A DNA stretch of 17,613 nucleotides, taken from contig CAYGVA010000075.1 of the NCBI GenBank assembly GCA_964353225.1, forward strand, positions 1-17,613, in the 5' to 3' direction. Source of the stretch: PCC-6406 sp964353225 (GTDB taxonomy: Bacteria > Cyanobacteriota > Cyanobacteriia > Phormidesmidales > Phormidesmidaceae). Each line of letters begins with the position of its first letter. Within the stretch, counting starts at the first letter, position 1. This document shows positions 1 to 5,837 of this stretch, piece by piece. Below the pieces are notes generated by a model. The model was not told the origin of the DNA and did no database searches. It was given only the letters and a program-made list of their open reading frames with translations. Made by a program: the position numbers and the translations under genes.

Positions 1-113
1 TCGAAACCCTCTGCCCCCAACTCACCGGCAGCCCCCGCTTGGTGATCAACTCCTCAGGGCGGGGTGATAAAGATGTGCAGACCGTGGCCAAAGCCTTGGG
101 GAATTTACAGTGA
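1..113 (+). CDS. trpB: Tryptophan synthase beta chain, C-terminal end (partial)
   Basis: Only the last 36 codons are inside the window (the reading frame starts at base 3, TGA at 111-113). The visible end, with NSSGRGDKDVQTVAKALG near the stop, matches the conserved C-terminus of the TrpB family, whose SGRGDKD segment lies by the pyridoxal-phosphate pocket. TrpB is the cytoplasmic PLP enzyme that condenses indole with serine to make tryptophan. Its stop overlaps the start of the next gene as GTGA, so the two are probably translationally coupled. A TrpB-like paralogue cannot be excluded from so short a piece. Confidence 0.85.
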   Translation, partial: ETLCPQLTGSPRLVINSSGRGDKDVQTVAKALGNLQ

Positions 114-769
114 GTTCAACAGTGGAAACAACGGACTCAACTCAGCAAGACCCCTTTGAGATTTGCGATCGCGACCTCTCCCCCGCTCTGCTGGAGCGGT
201 ATTTGAAGTCAGGGGCGATCGCCGTCGATACCGAAACTATGGGGTTGCTGCCGAAGCGCGATCGGCTGTGCCTGGTGCAGCTCTGTGATGGCGCGGGCTA
301 CGGCTCAGTAGTGCGCATTGAGCTAGGGCAAACCGAAGCGCCCCATCTCAAAACCCTGATGGAAGCCCCGACGGCGGAGAAAATCTTCCACTTCGCCCGG
401 TTTGACTTAGCGACCCTGCGCCATCACTTAGGTATCCAAGTCGCTCCGGTGTTTTGCACCAAGGTCGCCAGCAAGCTGATCCGCACCTACAGCCCCAAGC
501 ATGGGTTGAAGGAATTGGTGCGGGAGTTGGCGGGCATCGATCTAGACAAGACGGCCCAGAGCTCTGACTGGGGCAATGTGATGAATCTGTCGGAGCAGCA
601 GCTCCGCTATGCCGCCAATGATGTGCGCTACCTGCACAGCATTCGCCAGACGTTGATTACGATGTTGCAGCGGGAAGGGCGGGAGGCCCTGGCGCGGGAT
701 TGCTTTGGCTGCTTGCCAACGATCGTCACGCTCGATCTGATGCAGTACAACAACATCTTTGAGCATTGA
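110..769 (+). CDS. RNase D-like 3'-5' exonuclease (DEDDy family)
   Basis: A 219-residue protein with the DnaQ/RNase D exonuclease fold. Motif I is AVDTET with D40 and E42, motif II is HFARFDL with D99, and motif III is YAANDVRYL with Y167 and D171, giving the four acidic metal ligands and the tyrosine of the DEDDy class. This class removes nucleotides from RNA 3' ends, for example in tRNA maturation, using two divalent metal ions. The protein consists of the nuclease domain only. The HRDC domains of Escherichia coli RNase D (about 375 residues) are absent, as is usual for the short cyanobacterial form. The GTG start at 110 overlaps the trpB stop by 4 bases, so coupled translation is likely. 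RNA as the substrate is inferred from the family. Confidence 0.88.
   Translation: MSSTVETTDSTQQDPFEICDRDLSPALLERYLKSGAIAVDTETMGLLPKRDRLCLVQLCDGAGYGSVVRIELGQTEAPHLKTLMEAPTAEKIFHFARFDLATLRHHLGIQVAPVFCTKVASKLIRTYSPKHGLKELVRELAGIDLDKTAQSSDWGNVMNLSEQQLRYAANDVRYLHSIRQTLITMLQREGREALARDCFGCLPTIVTLDLMQYNNIFEH
165..172. repeat. HIP1 octamer GCGATCGC (first of at least twelve)
   Basis: Highly Iterated Palindrome 1 is a cyanobacterial genome signature. Other copies lie at 215-222, 2485-2492, 7077-7084, 9306-9313, 9836-9843, 10761-10768, 12181-12188, 14235-14242, 15006-15013, 15742-15749 and 17360-17367. About 0.3 copies would be expected by chance in a window this long. All twelve copies fall inside coding sequence. 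Confidence 0.9.
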
Positions 770-823
770 TGCAGGCGATCCCATGGTGCTCATAAAAGGT
801 AAGCATCCCTGGTACTACGCTGG

Positions 824-933
824 CTGAGCGAAGTCGTTCGCAACGCGTCTCCCAAAGGGAGAAAGCCAAAACCTATGCAAGATGTCCCCTAGCCCCGCTG
901 GGGCGGCAAAGCCAACGACTCCGCTCAGGGGAC
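824..933. repeat. Composite palindromic (REP-like) repeat
   Basis: A set of nested dyads. The outer arms CTGAGCGAAGTCGTTCGC (824-841) and GCCAACGACTCCGCTCAG (911-928) are inverted copies differing at two positions. Inside are the hairpin TCTCCC-AAA-GGGAGA (848-862) and GCCCC-GCT-GGGGC (892-904). GTCCCCT (884-890) also pairs with AGGGGAC (927-933). The right edge abuts the point where transposase homology stops. The appearance is that of the short palindromic repeats scattered through many cyanobacterial genomes; copies elsewhere in this genome cannot be seen from here. Confidence 0.6.
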
Positions 934-1239
934 GGTTACGTTTTTTGACGGTAATCTTCAGACGCTTGAGGGCAAAGCCAATCGCACTGGGATGCACCCC
1001 AAAGTGGCAGGCTCTGTCCTTCAAGCGAGCGTCGGGATAGTCGCGCACATGGGCTTTGAGGGCAGTTGGGTCAATCTTACGACGTCGCTGTTAACCACTG
1101 TAGGAGCTAAGTCGGAGCGTTGGAACCATCGATAAAGGGTGGCTGGGCTGATTTCGTAGAGGGCTGCGGTTTCTGGGACGGAGTGGCCGTTTTTGACGCG
1201 CTTCACGGCTCGTTGGCGCAAATCTAGGCTATAAGCCAT
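934..1239 (-). pseudogene. IS630-type transposase remnant, frameshifted and truncated
   Basis: Read from 1239 leftwards, the first frame gives MAYSLDLRQRAV and VPETAALYEISPATLYRWFQR, the helix-turn-helix N-terminus of IS630-family (Tc1/mariner-like) transposases. The family resemblance then moves to another frame near 1080-1085, where RRKIDPTALKAHVRDYPDA and then FGVHPSAIGFALKRLKITVKK continue the same protein. A stop (TAA) lies just upstream of the shift in the second frame, so the two parts are not joined without an indel. After KKRN the homology ends at the palindromic repeat ending at 933, and the whole DDE catalytic domain is missing. No slippery run is present at the shift, so decay is more likely than programmed frameshifting. 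It is not expected to be active. Confidence 0.75.
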
Positions 1240-1507
1240 TGTCTCTCACTCTTATCTAGAACTACGATATCGCAATCGGGGGATGAACTGGAATCTGGTG
1301 AATATGGACAACATTACTGAACCGATTGCGGGGTAAAAGGCTTAAGGAGGTTGCCGAGCACTAAGATACCGGCTGTCGCGAATGAACTGGCAAAACAGCC
1401 CGCCATCCCAATCCTGCATGGGGTCAGCAGACCTGCCCCCGACCCTTGACGAAACCCTCGTCGGGGAAGCGTGAATCATCCTCACTGCCAATGGCCGCGT
1501 CTGGATA
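1240..1507. other. Gene-free stretch with dyads, possible mobile-element end
   Basis: No credible gene is seen between the transposase remnant (start at 1239) and the rbp stop (1627). CGCAATCGG (1271-1279) and CCGATTGCG (1322-1330) are perfect inverted repeats 42 bases apart. From about 1345 to 1490 there are several short stems, including GACGA-AACCC-TCGTC near 1450 and a GGGTC/GACCC pair just before it, followed by GGGAAGCGTGAATCATCC. That last part reminds me of the structured right end found downstream of tnpB in IS200/IS605-type elements, which would make this a remnant without its gene. The resemblance is from memory and is unverified. Confidence 0.3.
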
Positions 1508-1545
1508 CTCAAAAGGTCCAGGTAGTGATACCTGGACCTTTTGAG
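1508..1545. terminator. Bidirectional Rho-independent terminator hairpin
   Basis: CTCAAAAGGTCCAGGTA (1508-1524) and its exact reverse complement (1529-1545) enclose the 4-base loop GTGA, a perfect 17-bp stem. The A-run on one side of the GC-rich core and the T-run on the other give a U-tract on either strand. It lies 81 bases beyond the minus-strand rbp stop and most likely ends the rbp transcript, while also blocking read-through from the left. Confidence 0.8.
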
Positions 1546-1626
1546 ATCGCTCTAGCCTCTACAACTAGATTGATAATTGACCCGAAATTGACCTAAGTCG
1601 ATATTGAGTCGTGACGATAAAAGCTA

Positions 1627-1923
1627 TTACCAGCTTTTGCGTCCGCCACCGAAAGAACCACCGCCGCCACCGCCACGGTTTTCGCGGGGCTTGGCTTTGT
1701 TGACCTTGAGATCACGACCCATCCATTCCGCGCCGTCTAGCGCTTCAATGGCAGCCGACTCTTCAGACTCTGCACCCATCTCGACAAAACCAAAGCCGCG
1801 CATGCGACCGGTTTCGCGATCGGTAGGCAGCTGAACTCGCTTGACGGTGCCGTATTCTGCAAAAACTGTGTTCAGTTCAGCTTCTGTGACTTCATAGGAT
1901 AGATTGCCTACGTAGATTGACAT
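1627..1923 (-). CDS. rbp: RRM-type RNA-binding protein Rbp, glycine-rich tail
   Basis: A 98-residue protein with a single RNA recognition motif. RNP2 is IYVGNL (residues 3-8) and RNP1 is RGFGFVEM (42-49), whose aromatic residues stack on RNA bases. A glycine-rich tail follows (84-94, six consecutive Gly, then FGGGRKSW). Size and layout are those of the cyanobacterial Rbp family, several members of which are cold-induced; one has been linked to placing photosynthesis mRNAs at thylakoids. The frame is open further upstream to an ATG at 2028, but the start at 1923 is preferred: it begins at the conserved MSIYVGNLS, and GGAG lies about 7 bases upstream. A strong hairpin follows the gene at 1508-1545. 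Which family member this is cannot be decided here. Confidence 0.93.
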   Translation of the reverse strand: MSIYVGNLSYEVTEAELNTVFAEYGTVKRVQLPTDRETGRMRGFGFVEMGAESEESAAIEALDGAEWMGRDLKVNKAKPRENRGGGGGGSFGGGRKSW

Positions 1924-2055
1924 AGATTTTCTCCAAAAATTAGGGGGAATGTAGAGCGAAGTTTCGGAGAAAAGTCTGTCAATGGAAAAACGTGAAGACT
2001 CGTTAATACTAGAAACAAATGTTAACAACCGATTTTTTCTCTAGGGTTAATCATA
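1924..2055 (-). promoter_or_regulatory. Candidate promoter and long 5' leader of rbp
   Basis: On the minus strand, TGGTATGAT (with TATGAT at 2055-2050) resembles an extended -10 element; no good -35 is seen. Initiation there would give a leader of roughly 120 bases that is AU-rich, ending in a GGAG ribosome site. Long AU-rich leaders are known for cold-regulated cyanobacterial rbp genes. The promoter assignment is weak. Confidence 0.3.
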
Positions 2056-2100
2056 CCAAACACTTTGACGCAGCACTGAGCGGCAATAACGAATAAAGAG

Positions 2101-2120
2101 GTAGAGGTTTCCCCCTCTAC
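2101..2120 (-). terminator. Candidate terminator after the guanidino-enzyme gene
   Basis: GTAGAGG (2101-2107) and CCTCTAC (2114-2120) form a 7-bp stem with a 6-base loop. On the minus strand it is followed by CTCTTTATT, a modest U-rich tail. It lies about 80 bases beyond the stop at 2202 and separates that gene from rbp. Confidence 0.5.
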
Positions 2121-2201
2121 TTGATCTGCTCGTTCGAGATATGGATCTGGGCTGCTTTGACCGTTAGGCGCTGCGCCTGACCTCGGAGAACAGCAAGGCA
2201 G

Positions 2202-3536
2202 TTATTGGCGCGATCCCTTGAGGCGGCATCCGACCCCGCCCTGCTCCTGTAGACTCCTTTGGGCTACAGATTGCGGGCTAAACACCACCTTGTCTACGAT
2301 CTGCCATTCCCCCACCATCAAAGCCTCAAACCGCTCCTCCTGCTCCCTGGGGCCACCATTGGTGATGTAGTAAGGGCGACCGTCCTGGCCCTCCACAAAC
2401 TCCCCATTAAAAAAGTTGTAAAGCGCATCATGGCCGAGGCGCTCCCGCTTCACCACGAGACCTGCCGCCGCCAGATCCTGGGCCGCGATCGCCTCCAGGC
2501 CATGTTGCAAGGTCAGCTTCGCCGCCATCGTGTTCGTGGTCAGACAAGGCACCAGCTCTGCCATCTCCACCGCATCTTTCAGTGCCTCGCCGCTGTCATT
2601 CACAATGACCACCCCATGGCCAAGAAACAACAGGCCCATATCCAAATGGAATTGCCCTGGCTGCTCCACCGCAATCACTTGACTGATGCTGTCTAGGCCA
2701 AAATCTTCGCAGATTATTTGCCTCACCTCATCGTCATGGCGTTGGTAGAGATAGGCCGTCGCCCCGATCGCATCCTTCCCGACCAAGACGATGGGGTTGC
2801 CCATTGCATCCTCCCCCGTAATCATATTGCCGCCTTCGATATAGGCCCTGATATGACCGACCTGTTGCCCCTGGGTTTGGGCCGCCAGCTCGCGTTCCAC
2901 TCCGGTTTCCGAGGCGTTCACCCGAATCCCCAAGGGAATCCACAGGTGATCATCCCGCAGGGCCTCATCTAAGGTTTCTAGGGCAAGCTGCCCTTGCCAG
3001 CGGTGTCTGCGACTTTCGACCATCGCCGATTCCAGCAAGGGTTGATCAAATCGAGTCAGCACAGCCACCTGGCCATTCTCCAAATATTCCACACTGTCCT
3101 CAGCCCATTTTGCCACCGGGTTTTGGCTGGCTGTGAGGGTGTAATCAAGGGCCTTGTAGGCATCCTTTGCCAGCTCCGTTTCGACAACGGTCTGACTGTT
3201 GCCATGGGTCAGGATTGCTAGCCGCAACCCAAGGGCTTGGGCCGTCTGAGCAAAAAACTGTAGGTGCGCCATTTCGATATCGGCTTGGGGCTCGCTCTGG
3301 CTCTGCATGTAATTCATATGCAAAACCTGCGTTCTGCCCCTGGGCGTTTTGGGATGGGGGCAGGCCCCACCGGCAGCTGCCGCCGGGAACCATTGTCGGA
3401 TCTCGGCCGTGATCTGTTTGGCGGCAGTAGCGGCAGTCTCCCCAGTTTTTCCGGCCATTTCCCTGAGCTGGGCATGAAGGGACGCCAGCGACGGCCCTTC
3501 ATGCCCAGCCGTGGGGCTATTGAGCGTGTTTGTCAT
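2202..3536 (-). CDS. Guanidino-group-modifying enzyme (agmatine/arginine deiminase-like fold)
   Basis: A 444-residue protein showing spaced signatures of the pentein guanidino-modifying superfamily. WAEDSVE (residues 144-150) carries the acidic substrate-binding residues, YIEGGNM (232-238) is the EGGN turn, QFHLDMGLLFLGHG (295-308) contains the catalytic His297 and Asp299, and GGVGCR (433-438) supplies the nucleophilic Cys437, only seven residues from the end. Relatives hydrolyse or transfer amidino groups on arginine, agmatine or peptidyl-arginine. The usual agmatine-deiminase N-terminal WEP motif is not seen. Instead about 70 residues of Ala-rich sequence precede the fold, and the cysteine context differs from the GGGNIHC type. 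The substrate is therefore left open. The start at 3536 is the longest frame and lacks a clear Shine-Dalgarno sequence. The gene lies 23 bases after the desaturase stop on the same strand, suggesting one transcript. Confidence 0.75.
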   Translation of the reverse strand: MTNTLNSPTAGHEGPSLASLHAQLREMAGKTGETAATAAKQITAEIRQWFPAAAAGGACPHPKTPRGRTQVLHMNYMQSQSEPQADIEMAHLQFFAQTAQALGLRLAILTHGNSQTVVETELAKDAYKALDYTLTASQNPVAKWAEDSVEYLENGQVAVLTRFDQPLLESAMVESRRHRWQGQLALETLDEALRDDHLWIPLGIRVNASETGVERELAAQTQGQQVGHIRAYIEGGNMITGEDAMGNPIVLVGKDAIGATAYLYQRHDDEVRQIICEDFGLDSISQVIAVEQPGQFHLDMGLLFLGHGVVIVNDSGEALKDAVEMAELVPCLTTNTMAAKLTLQHGLEAIAAQDLAAAGLVVKRERLGHDALYNFFNGEFVEGQDGRPYYITNGGPREQEERFEALMVGEWQIVDKVVFSPQSVAQRSLQEQGGVGCRLKGSRQ

Positions 3537-3559
3537 GGGCTAATGTTCAACCCCAAACA

Positions 3560-4513
3560 TCAGGGCTTGACTGAGGTTTCTAGGGCCGCTATGGACTCCG
3601 GAGGATGGGGGCGTAAGGTTTTGGCCTGTGCCAACAATTTAGTTTCCTTGGGCAGCTTTAATTTTGAAGCTAACTTTAGGGACTCCAGCATTTTTATAAA
3701 CCGAAAGGTTGGATCAGGGAGATAGGCCACCCGGCCATGGCGGATGGTGATGCCATGGCGGCTAGAGGATTGAAATGCATGGTGGAGATTATGCCAACCT
3801 TCCCCCATGGTCAGAAAAGCCACAAACCCATTGTTGCGACTGTGGTCATCGGTTGTAAATGGTTGATCTCCCATCAGGTGACTGAGGGAGTTAACAGTTT
3901 GTACACCATGGAACAATAGCGTTGTGCTGAGGAAAAAAGCACCTAAATATTCAGCACCACCCATAGCATAGGAGCCCATCCCAAGGGCAACTAAGGGCAT
4001 GAAGTGTAAGCGGTCAATGATCCGCAAAACCCGATCATTTTCAATGTCAGCTGGCAGCTTTTCAGGGAAAAATCGGGGGGACAGCAGCCAGCCACCTTGA
4101 GCCCATAAAAACCCTCTGAATCCCTGGGCTGGGGTATAGGGAGAATGGGGATCACGCGCCTGATCCGTATGTTGATGATGGGTCAGGTGGTGGGCTTTCC
4201 AACAGCTGGGACCCAACTGTCCGGCTGATGCCGCAATAATACTACCGATCCATGCCAGTGGTGTCGGTGCTTGATAGGCTTTGTGGGTCAATAGGCGATG
4301 GTAAATGGTTGTCGTGGCAAGGGCGCGGATAGCGTATAAGAATACAATCCATAGAACAGAGCCCCACGATAGACCAGTGGTCAGAACGATCAAAGACCCG
4401 ATATGGCTGACGATAATCAATGTCGGAGCCATTAGGTAGGCAGCCGTTGTGAGTCGAGAATAGTGTCGCATGAATATTTTGCTGTCCTGAAAAGTGTGCT
4501 GAAGAAAATGCAT
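3560..4513 (-). CDS. Membrane fatty-acid (acyl-lipid/acyl-CoA) desaturase
   Basis: A 317-residue integral-membrane di-iron desaturase. The three histidine boxes are HRLLTH (72-77), HHLTHHQH (108-115) and GEGWHNLHHAF (237-247), with the extra ligand in NSLSH (His212), the layout of the stearoyl-CoA/delta-9 class. Hydrophobic stretches at about 27-47, 50-68, 86-100, 170-186 and 190-208 fit membrane segments. Such enzymes use O2 and ferredoxin-type electrons to insert a double bond into a membrane-lipid acyl chain, which matters for cold acclimation in cyanobacteria. Position specificity cannot be read from the sequence. The start at 4513 has no strong ribosome site, and the Met at residue 15 (4471) is an alternative. 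Nested palindromes occupy the bases just upstream. Confidence 0.9.
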   Translation of the reverse strand: MHFLQHTFQDSKIFMRHYSRLTTAAYLMAPTLIIVSHIGSLIVLTTGLSWGSVLWIVFLYAIRALATTTIYHRLLTHKAYQAPTPLAWIGSIIAASAGQLGPSCWKAHHLTHHQHTDQARDPHSPYTPAQGFRGFLWAQGGWLLSPRFFPEKLPADIENDRVLRIIDRLHFMPLVALGMGSYAMGGAEYLGAFFLSTTLLFHGVQTVNSLSHLMGDQPFTTDDHSRNNGFVAFLTMGEGWHNLHHAFQSSSRHGITIRHGRVAYLPDPTFRFIKMLESLKLASKLKLPKETKLLAQAKTLRPHPPESIAALETSVKP

Positions 4514-4516
4514 TTG

Positions 4517-4597
4517 AAGGAATCAAAATTCCTTTTCCTGCAAATGTATTTGCCAAGGAGATGCAATGATGTGCTGTTGCATATCATTGGCAAATAC
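4517..4597 (-). promoter_or_regulatory. Nested palindromes in the desaturase leader
   Basis: Three dyads lie within 84 bases of the desaturase ATG. AAGGAAT-CAAA-ATTCCTT (4517-4534) ends three bases from the start codon. GCAAAT-GT-ATTTGC is at 4540-4553. A larger hairpin pairs GTATTTGCCAA (4546-4556) with TTGGCAAATAC (4587-4597) outside and ATGCAA (4561-4566) with TTGCAT (4577-4582) inside. The second and third share bases 4546-4553 and are mutually exclusive. They could be a protein operator or a leader RNA that switches folds. No function is demonstrated. Confidence 0.45.
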
Positions 4598-4749
4598 CTT
4601 AAGAGAGTGGGCACTTTCTGAGGGGTGCTACGGGTGAAGCCCTCGGCTTAAAATGCAATATTAATCGCTTGAGATAAGGTCGATTTGATGCCGATTTAGT
4701 CTAACCCAATTAACGGGTAGAAAGTGAGAGGAGCAGACCAGGGTGGGTT

Positions 4750-5553
4750 TCATTCTGTCGGCTGATCAAATAGAGCGGGTGAAAGCGTCGCCAGGGACTG
4801 GAATGCCGGTTTGGCGAAGTAAAAACCCTGGAATAACTCAATGCCTAAATCCTGCAAAACTCCCCACTCTTCGTAGGTTTCAATCCCCTCAGCAATCACC
4901 GTCGTTGATAGCTCCCCACAGACCTGAACAATCCCTCGAACGATCGCCTGACGGACCTGATCGCGATCAATTTTTCGGATCAGTGCCATATCTAACTTGA
5001 CAATATCAGCGGGGATTTCAGCCAGCAGGTTGAGTCCGGCATAGCCTGCACCAAAATCATCAATGGCCGTTTTAAATCCCCGCGCGTGATAATACTCTAC
5101 AATCCGGCGAAGGTGGGGCAGATCCTCTACTTTCTCGCTTTCCGTAATCTCAAAGACAATCCGCTCAATGGGAAAACCATACCGTTCGGCCGCCGCCAGG
5201 GTGGTGCGGATACATAACTCGGGTTGGTACACCGCATTGGGCATAAAGTTGATGTTGAGCAATGACGGCATTCCCAGTTCACAGGCCAACTTAATGGCTT
5301 TTGTGCGGCATACCTGGTCGAAACGGTAGCGATTAGTGTCATTGACCTGCTCAAAAATCTGTTCGGCAGACTGATCTTCTAGCCCCCGTACCAGGGCCTC
5401 GTGGGCAAAGATTTGGCGAGTACGGGTGCTCACAATGGGTTGGAATGCCATTGTGAAGTCAAAGGCAAGTTCTGCACCATTGACACATTCTGTACATCCT
5501 AAGGGGCGATAGTCTAGTGGTGTTTTCGTGGTCTTTGTCTCCATGCTGGGCAA
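4750..5553 (-). CDS. Stand-alone EAL-domain c-di-GMP phosphodiesterase
   Basis: A 267-residue soluble protein that is essentially one EAL domain (residues about 32-262). The catalytic signature looks complete: EALVRG (E52), NIN (100-102), FEITESE (E135), DDFGAGY (D165, D166), VKLD (K187), AEGIET (E222) and QGFYFAKP (Q242). It is therefore predicted to hydrolyse cyclic di-GMP to pGpG. No sensor domain is present; the N-terminus has a CTEC pair (C20, C23) of unknown use. The TTG start at 5553 is chosen because AAGGAGG lies about 9 bases upstream. The first ATG (5544, residue 4) would be about 18 bases from it. The gene is divergent from the exporter operon, sharing a 284-base intergenic region. 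Confidence 0.9.
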   Translation of the reverse strand: MPSMETKTTKTPLDYRPLGCTECVNGAELAFDFTMAFQPIVSTRTRQIFAHEALVRGLEDQSAEQIFEQVNDTNRYRFDQVCRTKAIKLACELGMPSLLNINFMPNAVYQPELCIRTTLAAAERYGFPIERIVFEITESEKVEDLPHLRRIVEYYHARGFKTAIDDFGAGYAGLNLLAEIPADIVKLDMALIRKIDRDQVRQAIVRGIVQVCGELSTTVIAEGIETYEEWGVLQDLGIELFQGFYFAKPAFQSLATLSPALFDQPTE

Positions 5554-5556
5554 ACG

Positions 5557-5580
5557 TTAACCCCTCCTTAGGGGCCTTAA
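5557..5580 (-). promoter_or_regulatory. Ribosome site of the EAL gene inside a hairpin loop
   Basis: On the minus strand CCCC-TAAGGA-GGGG (5574-5561) places the Shine-Dalgarno core in the loop and right arm of a small GC stem, with flanking TTAA on both sides able to extend the pairing across a GG bulge. The strength and position of the ribosome site decide for the TTG start at 5553. Sequestration of the site is plausible but untested. Confidence 0.45.
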
Positions 5581-5837
5581 TGTGTCAAGGGCCAAGTAGT
5601 GTAGAAAGCTGTTTCCAGTTTCAATGGAGACTGGGATGGCGGCAAAATAAAGGCTGTAACCCATTGCCTAGGTGGGACGTCGGGATCAAACCTTAAACTC
5701 AGCTTGTTATAAAAATCCTTGGTTAGCAAGGGTTTTAGCCGTTTTCTAGATCACAAAGGTGTTGAGGGGATATTTCCCAAATCATCTGATTGCGTCACTA
5801 TCCGTTCTCTACCCCATTATCTAAGGATTAACTGTCT

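Noticed and set aside
1021..1100. Programmed ribosomal frameshift in the IS630 remnant
   Set aside because: No slippery run of A or T at the shift, and the catalytic domain is missing anyway.
2259..2696. Plus-strand open frame of 145 codons
   Set aside because: It lies wholly antisense to the guanidino-enzyme gene, with composition explained by the complementary strand.
3264..3725. Plus-strand open frame of 153 codons
   Set aside because: It runs antisense to the guanidino-enzyme and desaturase genes, crosses their boundary, and has no recognisable motif or ribosome site.
4432..4614. Minus-strand 60-codon frame overlapping the desaturase start, a possible leader peptide
   Set aside because: No ribosome site or conserved features; the palindromes explain the sequence better.
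5554..5837. NtcA-type or strong sigma-70 promoter before devB
   Set aside because: No GTA-N8-TAC site was found. TATAAA near 5708 and CATTAT near 5815 lack good partners at suitable spacing.
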